This document shows, piece by piece, positions 46,689-55,917 of a stretch of 64,000 nt of DNA (within the stretch, counting starts at the first letter, position 1; every line of letters begins with the position of its first letter). This DNA comes from CAXBID01 sp963815305 (GTDB lineage Bacteria > Bacteroidota > Bacteroidia > Flavobacteriales > Flavobacteriaceae). The stretch is from contig CAWFFW010000001.1 of NCBI GenBank assembly GCA_963815305.1, positions 2,046,001 to 2,110,000 on the forward strand, read 5' to 3'. Position numbers and translations under genes: made by a program. The notes beneath the pieces were generated by a model. The model had not been told where the DNA came from. It did not search any database and worked only from the letters and a program-made list of their open reading frames with translations.

Positions 46689-48584
46689 CTATTCTGTCAA
46701 ATCATTATTCCAAACTTTAATGACTATGGTATCTTTTTTTATATCTGAAAATGGGCCAGGTACAGGGTTACTAACCTTTCTTTTATTCCCAAAGTAATCT
46801 TTATTCAAATAATACGGTAAACCATTTGGTTGAACGAATGCCAAATTAGGGATTTTGGAGTTGCCTAGCATATCAGATGTCACTAATCGCCTTTTTTTCT
46901 TAAACCAATCCTCATCCGTTTTAATTTCAAGATAAACACCATCCTGCTTTTTTAAGATTTTAGTATAGGTTTTAAAATTAGGATTCTCTATACCATTAAC
47001 CTCCGCTTCAAATGCCTTCGCTTTATCTACATATACATTACCTTCAGCGTAAATGGGGAATTTATCATGATTGTAGGCTCCAAGCCCAAATAAATTACCT
47101 TCCTTTTTATTGCCCATTCTTTCAGGCCAAGAAGTGTCTCCATTATAACTCATAAACATGTTATTATAATAATGGTCGTCTCCATCTGCAATACGTTTTA
47201 TCTCAACCAAATCCGTGGAATGTGCCTTGAAATATGGTGTTATTCTTGCATTGGTTTCTGGCACATCTATCCCAAGAAAAAGATTATGTACAAATGCTGT
47301 ACCTCCAGATAGATTGCGCATGGCATTGGGAGAGAGCAAAATATTATTGTCAATAAGCATAGGACCATGATTGACTTCAATGAATATATCGTGAGCGGAA
47401 TTATTATCATGTAAAAGGTTTCCTGTAAATCGTGTTCCTTGTGCCATCCAATCCAACCATACACCTCGCCAACAGTGGTGTATATAATTATTTCTTATCA
47501 GCATGTCTATAGGCGCATGAATTTTTATACCTCCCATTTCCATACCAGAGAAAAGTCGTTTTACATGTATTTGGTGAACTTCATTTTTAGAAATCTCACT
47601 AAAAATAGCCCCAAGAGACCCTACGATTCCAGCTTGTTCACAGTGATGAATATTATTGCTTCTTACCATGTGACTGCCCACTGTTTCTTTAGTCCAGCCA
47701 TATGCTATGGCGCGTTCAATGGTGCCCACATACCCTTCAGCCGAATCGCCAGATTTGTTATCGAATGCATCACCATATTTACCCAATGTGATGCCAGAAC
47801 AAATTGAATAACAGATTTCATTATTTTCAATAATCCACCCTTTGCTCCAATGGGTTCCTATCAACCCTATTTGTTCAGCTGTAGGAGGCGCCCATGGCGT
47901 AGCGGCCTGTTCTAATTTAAAGCCGCTAACTGTGATATAATTTATGCCTTCCTTTTCAGGATAAAAAACAGATTGACGGACATTAATTTCAACATGTTTT
48001 TGATTAGGGTTGATGCCTTCAAATTGAGCCCAAATGGTGGTTGTTGCATCATCTACCTCTGCATACCATAATTGTGAATCACTAATCGGTTCAAAAACAT
48101 TTCTTTTATTAGCTGATTCATTTAACCAATGTCCGTTCAAATAAACTGCTCCTGTATGATGTTCACGGTCAATGTCAAAAAACCAATCGCCACTAATGAT
48201 ATCTGAGTACGGATTAAAATCTCCAAAAAAAGTGTTATCCAGTTTAACCTTCCATGTATTCCCATTTACCTTCTCCCAATTTTTAATTTCTTCTGAACCC
48301 TTGATGATTACTTTTTCTCCTTTTGCTGCACGATACATAATTCTTTTTGTATGTGATGTGCCACCACGTGGAGGATTTACTCGTTCTCTGTAAACACCTT
48401 CGTGAACTGTAATGATGTCTCCTGATTGAGCAATATTTGCAGCCGCCTGAATAGTTAGAAATGGAGATATTGAGGTACCTTCGTTTGTGTCATTACCAGT
48501 TTTAGCAACATGGTATTCCTTGGCATCAACCTCTAAGAAAAACAAAAGTGTAAAGACCATCAAAAAAAATTTTATTTTATCCAT
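46689..48584 (-). CDS. GH120-family beta-xylosidase (copy 2)
   Basis: 631 residues, with a signal peptide (ending VDAK). A right-handed beta-helix protein closely following the GH120 pattern: KEYHVAKTGNDTNEGT, then HEGVYRERVNPPRGG, GEKVIIKGSEEIKNWEKVNG, and WAPPTAEQIGLIGTHWSKGW. In the Thermoanaerobacterium XylC enzyme the catalytic pair is, as I recall, Asp382 and Glu405; the equivalents are Asp378 (WLDW) and Glu403 (IEVNHGP). It would release xylose from oligosaccharides. It is the last gene of the operon from 55645, 87 bp after its paralog. Confidence 0.87.
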   Translation of the reverse strand: MDKIKFFLMVFTLLFFLEVDAKEYHVAKTGNDTNEGTSISPFLTIQAAANIAQSGDIITVHEGVYRERVNPPRGGTSHTKRIMYRAAKGEKVIIKGSEEIKNWEKVNGNTWKVKLDNTFFGDFNPYSDIISGDWFFDIDREHHTGAVYLNGHWLNESANKRNVFEPISDSQLWYAEVDDATTTIWAQFEGINPNQKHVEINVRQSVFYPEKEGINYITVSGFKLEQAATPWAPPTAEQIGLIGTHWSKGWIIENNEICYSICSGITLGKYGDAFDNKSGDSAEGYVGTIERAIAYGWTKETVGSHMVRSNNIHHCEQAGIVGSLGAIFSEISKNEVHQIHVKRLFSGMEMGGIKIHAPIDMLIRNNYIHHCWRGVWLDWMAQGTRFTGNLLHDNNSAHDIFIEVNHGPMLIDNNILLSPNAMRNLSGGTAFVHNLFLGIDVPETNARITPYFKAHSTDLVEIKRIADGDDHYYNNMFMSYNGDTSWPERMGNKKEGNLFGLGAYNHDKFPIYAEGNVYVDKAKAFEAEVNGIENPNFKTYTKILKKQDGVYLEIKTDEDWFKKKRRLVTSDMLGNSKIPNLAFVQPNGLPYYLNKDYFGNKRKVSNPVPGPFSDIKKDTIVIKVWNNDLTE

Positions 48585-48671
48585 TTTAATATTTTTTTAA
48601 TTTCAAATTTGAACACCCACATAAGTACATATACAAGACATTAAATTCTTTAAGTCTGATCTTGTTATTAC

Positions 48672-50612
48672 TTAAAGATCTTTATTTACCACTTTGTATA
48701 GCACTAAACCCTTTTTAATGTTTTCAAAAGGACCAGCCATAGGTTTGTTTTTGTCTCTATCATTTCCAAAAAAGTCTGTATTTAATATATAAGGTGTCCC
48801 ATCAGGGTTTTCAAAAACAGACTCAGATATAAATGTGACACCTAATATTTCAGTTGTAATTATGGAAGTAGAGACATCAAAAACGGAAGGATCTAAATCC
48901 ATTTCAAGAAAAACATAATTGTCTTTTTCTATTATATTAATAGTAGGTTTTATGTCAGATCTTTCAACAAAATTGTCTTCATCTTCTTGAGGTTTCGCAC
49001 CATTCAAATAAACATTTCCTGAAGATATATTTTTATATTTTGCGATTTTATATCCGTGCAATCCATAAGATTGACTCTCTTTTTCTTTCTCAGACTCTTC
49101 TCCATTTTCGTCTTTTATAAAAATATTATTTAAAAAGCGATTGTCTCCAGAATTTATATCACTTACTCCAGCTACTTTGGTAGAATGTGGCAAATGATAT
49201 GGGGTAGAGCGACCTGTAGAATGCCTGATTTCAATTTTTCCTGCAAATAAATTGTGAGCATAAGCACCGCCTTGAGACCAATCTCTTATTGCTAATTCTG
49301 ATAAGAATATATTATTATCCACTAAATAAGGGCCATGGTTTACCTCCACATGTAAATCATCGGTAGTATTGTCATATAATAAATTGCTGGTCACTCTTGC
49401 GCCTTGTGTCATCCAATCTAGCCAAATGCCTCTACCCGTATTATGAATTCGGTTGTTTTTTATGAGTATATCAATGGGTGCATGGATTTTTACTCCTGCC
49501 ATTTCAGCTCCAGTAAAAATTCTTTTAGTCCATATATCGTAAATGTGATTGTTAGAGATCTCACTGAAAACAGCTCCTAAACTACCCACAATACCAGCTT
49601 GTTCGCAATCAAAAATCACATTATTACGCACGATATGGGCTCCTATTTTCTCTTTAGACCAACCAATTTCTAGTGCTTTAAAAATAACTTCATTGTAATG
49701 CGTAGCACCTCCCTTAGCACGGTTATGCAACCAAACATTTTGTCCGGTTGCTCTATCTTTCCCTAATGATATTCCTACTGCTTTTGAATTGCTAACAATA
49801 TTATTCTCAATAATCCAACCTTTGCTCCAATGGGTTCCTATCAATCCTATTTGTTCAGCTGTTGGTGCTGCCCATTGCGTCGCTGCTTGACTCATTATAA
49901 ATCCACGAACTGTAATATAATTAACCCCTGGCTGTTTTGGATAAAAGCAACTTTCTCGTACATTAATTTCAGCCAATTCTTTATTTGGATTAAATTTTTG
50001 AAAATTGGCCCATATCGTCGTGTTGTCTTTATCTACTTCAGAATACCAAGTATATGTTGATGCTTCTTTATTTCTTGACTCTGGATAGGCTTTGGATTCA
50101 ATAACGTCATTAACATTAGCTTTTTCATATAATGATTTCCCATTGATAAAAACTTCTCCCGTATGATGATGCATGCCTTTATTATTAAACCAATCGCCCA
50201 TCAATATATCTGCATACGGATTGTAGTCCTTAAAAAAAGAATTTGGTATCACGACTTTCCAAACCGAGCCTTTTTCTTTTTTCCAATTATTTATGATCTC
50301 AGAACCTTTAATCACTACTTTTTCTCCTTCAGCTGCTTGGTAAACAATTCTATTTAGATTATTTGTACCACCATTTATAGGATTAACGCGTTCGCGATAA
50401 ATACCTTCATGTACCGTAATCGTATCGCCTGCACGAACTATTTTTGCTGCTGCTGATATAGTTTTAAAAGGTGCTATTGAGGTTCCTTTATTTTTATCAT
50501 TACCAGTTTTAGCAACATGGTATTCCTTGGCATCAACCTTTAAGAATACCAAGAGTGTAAAGACTATCAAAACAATTTTTATTTTATCCATTTTAATATT
50601 TTTTATTTTCAA
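48672..50612 (-). CDS. GH120-family beta-xylosidase (copy 1)
   Basis: 646 residues, paralog of the gene at 46689, with the same signal peptide region and beta-helix blocks. The start may be at Met8 (MDKIKIVLIV), which aligns with the paralog's start. Catalytic equivalents are Asp399 (WLDW) and Glu423 (VEVNHGP). It keeps an insertion around residues 288-308 (DRATGQNVWLHNRAKGGATH) where the paralog has a different loop, so the pair may differ in substrate. The upstream leader sequences of the two genes are also very similar, supporting a local duplication. Confidence 0.87.
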   Translation of the reverse strand: MKIKNIKMDKIKIVLIVFTLLVFLKVDAKEYHVAKTGNDKNKGTSIAPFKTISAAAKIVRAGDTITVHEGIYRERVNPINGGTNNLNRIVYQAAEGEKVVIKGSEIINNWKKEKGSVWKVVIPNSFFKDYNPYADILMGDWFNNKGMHHHTGEVFINGKSLYEKANVNDVIESKAYPESRNKEASTYTWYSEVDKDNTTIWANFQKFNPNKELAEINVRESCFYPKQPGVNYITVRGFIMSQAATQWAAPTAEQIGLIGTHWSKGWIIENNIVSNSKAVGISLGKDRATGQNVWLHNRAKGGATHYNEVIFKALEIGWSKEKIGAHIVRNNVIFDCEQAGIVGSLGAVFSEISNNHIYDIWTKRIFTGAEMAGVKIHAPIDILIKNNRIHNTGRGIWLDWMTQGARVTSNLLYDNTTDDLHVEVNHGPYLVDNNIFLSELAIRDWSQGGAYAHNLFAGKIEIRHSTGRSTPYHLPHSTKVAGVSDINSGDNRFLNNIFIKDENGEESEKEKESQSYGLHGYKIAKYKNISSGNVYLNGAKPQEDEDNFVERSDIKPTINIIEKDNYVFLEMDLDPSVFDVSTSIITTEILGVTFISESVFENPDGTPYILNTDFFGNDRDKNKPMAGPFENIKKGLVLYKVVNKDL

Positions 50613-50633
50613 ATTTGAACAACAGAATAAGTT

Positions 50634-52319
50634 CTAAAGAGATAAATTAACAAATGCTGTTTTCCTGACTTCCAGTTCTGGTTTATAATTTTGATTTAAA
50701 GATGGCCAATACCGTTTTTCAACATTATTTTCCAACCAATTGATTAATTTCTTAAAAAGGTCGTTTTTAAGCTCTGGCATTGTCTCAGAAAGATTCTCTT
50801 TTTCAAAAGGATCTTTTTCAATATTGTATAAATATAAGCGACCATACCAGTCAAAAATTAATTTATAATCACCATCCCTTATAGCAGAATGTGGTGTAAG
50901 CGGATAGCCATCATAAGGACTATTATAAATCACATTGAAAGGGTAATGCCAATAATGTTCTTTTTTAGTGTAGGATTGTTGCGTATTTTTTGTGTCTTCC
51001 AATAAAGTCATTAAATTTTGTCCATCAAGATTTTGTGATGTTATAATTTCAGTTGATTTATATCCAGCTGCCGCCAAAATACTTGGAAATATGTCCGTGC
51101 AATCCACTGGCACATCTACCCATTGTCCACTTTTTATTTTATTTTTCCATCTAAAAACTAGTGGGACTCTTATGCCTCCTTCATTTAAGGTTGCTTTGCC
51201 TCCTAAAAAAGGAGCGTTGTCTGTCCCATCTCCTTTAGGAGTGATTTTGGAATCGATGCCCCCATTGTCGGACATGAAAATGACAAGCGTGTTATCTTCA
51301 AGTCCTGTTTCTTTTAATTTGTTTAAAATGGCACCAACGGAATGGTCCATACTTTTAATCATAGCCGCATAAACAGGATCTTTATGTCCATTCCAGCCTT
51401 TAGATTCTTTGGATTCAAAATGTTTTATATCGGCTTCAATACCTTGATAAGGCGAGTGGACTGCAAAATGGGAGAAATATAAAAAGAAAGGTTGGCCTTT
51501 AATTTTAGAACGTTTTTCAATGTATTGAAGCGCTTGCTGTGTTAAATCATTGGTTAAATACGTTTCTCCTGTTTCTTTACCGGAATTTCCAAATTCCCAT
51601 TTGTCTTGAGGAATTTCTGGGAATGCTGTTTTAGATGTATTATCCCATACTTCTCTCCAATTGAAATAGACAGAACCTCCAGCATCTGCCCATGCCAAAG
51701 GTTCAAAACCTTGGTCTTTTGGTTGATAACCGTGAGCACCAAAACCACCAACATGCCATTTTCCAATAAATGCCGAATGGTAGTCTTTTAAAGCTTCAGC
51801 AATTGATAATTCGTCTTTACCATTGTCATAAGTTGTTCCAGTTGGTATCGCAGAATTTGAAGTGCCATTAATTAAAGCTTGCTCTATTTTAATATCATCT
51901 TTATGTTCTAAAACATCATGTGCATAATAGCCTTCTGGTACGGTTATGTTTTGGTTGTAATAGGTTTCTCGTAATGGCATGGCTGTTGTGAATCCCAATC
52001 GTGACGCATATTTTCCGGTCATTATACTAGCCCTTGTAGGCGAGCATAATGGATTGGCATAGGCTTGCGAAAAGGCTGTGCCTTCAGCAATAAGTCGGTC
52101 AATATGAGGTGTTTCGTAGTATATTTTGGAGGTGTCTACTTCCATAAAATGTTTTGCATAAGCTTGCGTATCGACAATACCAAAATCATCAGCCAGAATG
52201 AAAATAATATTAGGACGCTTTTTTTCTTTTTGTTCATCAGATTTTTTACTTGGAGTAGTTTGACATCCAATTATCAAAAAACTAAGAACGTATAAAAATT
52301 TTATTTTTGAGTTTGACAT
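50634..52319 (-). CDS. S1-family sulfatase, lipoprotein (C-S-P-T-R type), long form
   Basis: 561 residues with a lipobox (LIIGC, Cys19). Motifs: IIFILADDFGIVD, Cys92-S-P-T-Arg96, GKWHVGG, and the second metal site FMSDNGGIDS, then GGKATLNEGGIRVP. An extra loop of about 25 residues follows the first metal motif, before ETPHIDRL. It lies 11 bp after the BNR-4 gene and 21 bp before GH120, so it desulfates the products of the lyase-like enzyme beside it. The site of sulfate removal is unknown. Confidence 0.92.
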   Translation of the reverse strand: MSNSKIKFLYVLSFLIIGCQTTPSKKSDEQKEKKRPNIIFILADDFGIVDTQAYAKHFMEVDTSKIYYETPHIDRLIAEGTAFSQAYANPLCSPTRASIMTGKYASRLGFTTAMPLRETYYNQNITVPEGYYAHDVLEHKDDIKIEQALINGTSNSAIPTGTTYDNGKDELSIAEALKDYHSAFIGKWHVGGFGAHGYQPKDQGFEPLAWADAGGSVYFNWREVWDNTSKTAFPEIPQDKWEFGNSGKETGETYLTNDLTQQALQYIEKRSKIKGQPFFLYFSHFAVHSPYQGIEADIKHFESKESKGWNGHKDPVYAAMIKSMDHSVGAILNKLKETGLEDNTLVIFMSDNGGIDSKITPKGDGTDNAPFLGGKATLNEGGIRVPLVFRWKNKIKSGQWVDVPVDCTDIFPSILAAAGYKSTEIITSQNLDGQNLMTLLEDTKNTQQSYTKKEHYWHYPFNVIYNSPYDGYPLTPHSAIRDGDYKLIFDWYGRLYLYNIEKDPFEKENLSETMPELKNDLFKKLINWLENNVEKRYWPSLNQNYKPELEVRKTAFVNLSL

Positions 52320-52330
52320 ATAATTTAATT

Positions 52331-53860
52331 TCAGTTTTTATGATGAATAATCTGCCCCATTATTTTTGTATCGTACACATAAAATCTAGGATAATTGCCT
52401 TGCATCCACAAAACTATACTTTTACCTTTGGTCCATTTAGGTACAATAGGACGTAAATTATCAGTCTCAGAATTTTTGGTAAGTGCTATCCAATCCCATG
52501 TTTTGCCCATATTTGTGGTTTTACCCATATAGATTTCATTCTGCCTTTTTCCAGATTTTGAGCTTATTAAAGGTCTTCCTGTAATAGGGTTTGCACTTGT
52601 TGAAATAAAGACCACATCTGGGTTTGATGGATCAACGGATGCTAAGCCGGTATAATCTCCTTCATGATCGTATCCAAAATTATCCCCTGCATACGCCATA
52701 AAATTGACATGCCATTCTTTCCCGTCATAGCGTACATAAAAATAGCGATGATCTTCTTGGTTATCATTTGCTCTAAATTGAATAACTCCAAAAGGTTGAT
52801 TATTTGGAGTTGTTTTAATATCTGTAATCCAGCCTCTTCGCATAGCCTTACCATCAATAACAGTGCTGTCTTTTAAAAGTAATGTCATTTCAGTTGGAGG
52901 CGTAGCAGCTTCATCGTATAGGTTTTCATCTATAATAGAACCGTCTGTTTTATGTAGTTTTCCCTTTTCAATATAAGCATGATATATCGAGTTGAGGTAA
53001 GGACCAGGTTCCAATCTGTCTTTACTAAAGTTAACCCTAGGATGATCATCTGTAGAAAACAAATGGATTTTAGATTTTCCATCACCTGCGTATTTTACAT
53101 AAGCTCTACCCCCATCAGGATGTTCGGGCCATGCGTCTTTGGCATTTAGTGTTTGTCCGCCATATATCCAATTTTCGCCGAGGTCATTTGAATAGATAAA
53201 ATTAGAGTCAAAGCCTCTAGAACGGATGCCGTTAAATATTTGACCTTTTCCATTGTTGCCTTCAGATAAATATATAGGATTTGTATAGGTTATTCCTGCC
53301 TGTGGTGCATCTGAAAGGATGGTTTCATTCCAAACTGTTGGGTTGTGAGGATGAGTTGAAATTTTAGTTCGTATAAATTTATCATTACCATGTTTAGACC
53401 AATTCACAAGATAACGCCCATCAGGTCTAATTAAAAAAGAAGGCGAGGCATGATCATCCATTTGTAATTGGTCATCAAGTTCTATGCGGGCTTTTTTTAC
53501 GATGGGTTGTTTTTTATTAGGATCAAGTTGCGCCCAATACAAATCTATATCACCTCGTTTATTGCTTAGGCTATCTCCATAAGTGACCACACCTGTTATT
53601 AAAATAGGTAAATTTGGATTATGTATATCCATTATAATACGTTGATCTTGAAACCAGCACCAAGACCCTGGACGATCAGGATCTGAGAGTTGAAAAATTT
53701 CAGAATAACTTACAGACATTTGGGAGAGATCTTCTAATATTCGGCTTTGCGGAACGGTTTTATTTGCTTTTGAAGCACAGTTGCATAGCAGTAAAGGGAT
53801 GCTTAATATCCATAATAGATAATTTTGACTATTTAATTTTTTGTACGGTTTTAATGCCAT
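52331..53860 (-). CDS. BNR-4-type propeller polysaccharide lyase or oligosaccharide dehydratase (PL24/PL25/PL42-like)
   Basis: 509 residues with a probable lipobox (LCNC, Cys28). The fold appears to be a seven-bladed propeller of the BNR-4 group: GSWCWFQDQRIIM at the start, then DDHASPSFLIRPDGRYLVNWSKHGND. The two histidines His137 and His157 are 20 residues apart, the spacing I recall between the catalytic-site histidines of PL25 (and about PL24) ulvan lyases. The same scaffold also covers the rhamnose-glucuronate lyases and, as I recall, a Formosa ulvan oligosaccharide dehydratase. Either activity suits a uronic acid-rhamnose polymer. It starts 4 bp after the Ca-binding-repeat gene. Confidence 0.72.
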   Translation of the reverse strand: MALKPYKKLNSQNYLLWILSIPLLLCNCASKANKTVPQSRILEDLSQMSVSYSEIFQLSDPDRPGSWCWFQDQRIIMDIHNPNLPILITGVVTYGDSLSNKRGDIDLYWAQLDPNKKQPIVKKARIELDDQLQMDDHASPSFLIRPDGRYLVNWSKHGNDKFIRTKISTHPHNPTVWNETILSDAPQAGITYTNPIYLSEGNNGKGQIFNGIRSRGFDSNFIYSNDLGENWIYGGQTLNAKDAWPEHPDGGRAYVKYAGDGKSKIHLFSTDDHPRVNFSKDRLEPGPYLNSIYHAYIEKGKLHKTDGSIIDENLYDEAATPPTEMTLLLKDSTVIDGKAMRRGWITDIKTTPNNQPFGVIQFRANDNQEDHRYFYVRYDGKEWHVNFMAYAGDNFGYDHEGDYTGLASVDPSNPDVVFISTSANPITGRPLISSKSGKRQNEIYMGKTTNMGKTWDWIALTKNSETDNLRPIVPKWTKGKSIVLWMQGNYPRFYVYDTKIMGQIIHHKN

Positions 53861-53863
53861 TAT

Positions 53864-55645
53864 TTAATTTTTGTTTTCGGATAATTTATACTCAATAATT
53901 AATTTTTCTAATAAGAGAGTATCGGATTTATAATATGCCGTTAAAAACTCTTTATGTGATTTTTCGGGAGCAATAGCTAAAATTTTTCGAATAATACGCT
54001 CTTTTAACCAATAGCCCTTTTCATATTTTTCTTGTACCGAAGAGGCTTTACTTAATTTAATGATTTCAGAATCTACTAAACCAAAGCGAAACATGGTTAT
54101 GAACACCCGCTGCGCCTTTTGCCAGTTCTGATTTGCAGCCTCACTGTTATTTAACCGCAATTGATCCCAAGTAAGTGTGGTTACATCTACTGTTTTGCCT
54201 ATTTCATTGATACCTAGCTCTAATAAAGAATCAGTTCGATTAGGTTGACCGTCGCCATTATAATCATAACTGATTTTATCAAAATAACCGTTATTATTAG
54301 TATCCTCATATTGAATGACTTCTTCCACTTTTTCCGGCATTTTTGTAGACCCTACTTCGTTTGGATGGGCTCCAGCCCAATAGGCTCGGTCTTTATCTAC
54401 TGTCCAAACGCCTTTTTCGGCACCTAAAAGATGGATTTTGCCGTCCCAATTTGTATAGTACAATTTGGCTTTTCCGCTAAAATCAGTATCCCATTCGCCA
54501 CGATCGCCAAGGGCATCCGATTGCGGATGGTAAATGGGTGAATTTTTATTCATGCGTTCCAAAATATAGGGGTCTCCGGGGTAATATACTTCGACGCGTT
54601 CCCAACGGTGACTATCATCATCTTCATCTACTGTTAAAAAAGCACGAGCCCATGTGGCAGAAAACAGTCTGTTTACAGCGCCTTCTTGATTGAGGTAAAC
54701 AAATTGTGTTTGTTGACGCCATTCAGCATGTCTGTAATAAGGCAGCACCCAGTCTGGGGCTTTAACTTCAGGAAAGTTGTGTGTTTGGTCTTTGTAATCC
54801 AATCCAGGAGCACCAGCAACGTACAGCGTCATATCGTAATCCATTTCGTTATCACGTCCCGTATCATTGTCCAAATCGTAGCTTGCCCAAGCTTCATCAA
54901 CAATACCATCAAAACTCAATTTATTGCGATCATTTTCATCAAATTTTCGGTTATCTGCTACTCGAATAGACATTTCTGATAAACCATCGTCATCAAAATC
55001 ATAAAACAAAAAAGGGTTTTCCCAAGAGAATTCAGGGTTTGTAACAGACCAAATTGGCGCGTGCTCTTTTAAAAATGTGGCATTCCCATGGTAGTTGGTT
55101 CGCCAGTTTGGACCTTTATCAAAACGGGTCCAAGATACAGACAGATCATTCCATTCAATATCTGTAAGCATCCCGGTGTTATCGGGGTCAATCATTACAA
55201 AATAAATCGAACCACTTTTGCCAAAAACCCAATTATGATCAATTTCAGGATTGCGACTAAATATTTGGATATCCGGAATGCCATCTTTATCTCTGTCGGC
55301 CCATTTTACATTATAATCTCCAGGGCCATCATAAAATCCGTCATCATCCATATCAACTTGCAATGCATCACAGGTCATGTCTCCCCACTTATCGTTAAAA
55401 GTAGCATTATCATTTTCATCAAACCAACGCACACGTTTTCCTTTCCACCATAATTCTATGATGTCTGGGTCACCGTCTTTATCCAAATCTTTATATAAAA
55501 TCTCGTTTGTTTTATGCATTTTTAAATTGGAATGCGTTAAAGAATTGACATCTGTTTCTCGCGGGTAAATAGATATTTTAGACTCTTGAGTATGAATGGG
55601 AATTGCAAAACAAATAGCAATTATTAGTGTACTAATTTTTCTCAT
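53864..55645 (-). CDS. Secreted protein with repeated Ca-binding aspartate motifs, unknown function
   Basis: 593 residues, signal peptide (ending PIHTQ). I do not recognise a catalytic family. It carries at least six EF-hand-like Asp loops of the D-x-D-x-D-G type: DLDKDGDPD (53-61), DMDDDGFYD (98-106), DRDKDGIPD (117-125), DFDDDGLSE (216-224), a variant DLDNDTGRD (257-265), DTNNNGYFD and DYNGDGQPN near the C-terminus. Between them are aromatic-rich stretches (WWKGKRVRWF, WSWE-type segments). The last 130 residues are helical. It is the first gene of the operon with the lyase-like enzyme, a sulfatase and two xylosidases, under operator site h. It could be a calcium-dependent enzyme or a glycan-binding protein. 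Confidence 0.6.
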   Translation of the reverse strand: MRKISTLIIAICFAIPIHTQESKISIYPRETDVNSLTHSNLKMHKTNEILYKDLDKDGDPDIIELWWKGKRVRWFDENDNATFNDKWGDMTCDALQVDMDDDGFYDGPGDYNVKWADRDKDGIPDIQIFSRNPEIDHNWVFGKSGSIYFVMIDPDNTGMLTDIEWNDLSVSWTRFDKGPNWRTNYHGNATFLKEHAPIWSVTNPEFSWENPFLFYDFDDDGLSEMSIRVADNRKFDENDRNKLSFDGIVDEAWASYDLDNDTGRDNEMDYDMTLYVAGAPGLDYKDQTHNFPEVKAPDWVLPYYRHAEWRQQTQFVYLNQEGAVNRLFSATWARAFLTVDEDDDSHRWERVEVYYPGDPYILERMNKNSPIYHPQSDALGDRGEWDTDFSGKAKLYYTNWDGKIHLLGAEKGVWTVDKDRAYWAGAHPNEVGSTKMPEKVEEVIQYEDTNNNGYFDKISYDYNGDGQPNRTDSLLELGINEIGKTVDVTTLTWDQLRLNNSEAANQNWQKAQRVFITMFRFGLVDSEIIKLSKASSVQEKYEKGYWLKERIIRKILAIAPEKSHKEFLTAYYKSDTLLLEKLIIEYKLSENKN

Positions 55646-55786
55646 TTTATTTTTTAGTATTTGTAATTATTCCTCTCGGTTGTCAAAAAGAGAAGACACT
55701 TTTAAATTATCTATTAATAATGTAAATTATTTAAAAAGTTGCTGTGCTAACTTTTCTGACTGACTTTTTACTAAATAATAATAATT

Positions 55787-55831
55787 CAAAAGTACAATTA
55801 CCGACGGTGTTTTCTATCCTGTAAAAACCCG
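55787..55831 (-). promoter_or_regulatory. PUL operator-promoter, site h
   Basis: In gene orientation CGGGTT-TTTA-CAGGAT (55831-55816), 21 nt, then the perfect -7 box TACTTTTG (55794-55787). It leads the operon 55645-46689 with a leader of about 140 nt. Confidence 0.62.
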
Positions 55832-55917
55832 TGTATGAAAGTAAACTTATAGGGGGTTATATTGGTTCTGTTTGTTATAACCGTTTGTTTACTAGTTTTT
55901 TAGGTTTATACTTGAAA

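Noticed and set aside
55855..55882. Inverted repeat GGTTATA/TATAACC after the isomerase-propeller gene
   Set aside because: Only 7 bp with a 14-nt AT-rich loop and no U-run leftwards; not enough to call a terminator.
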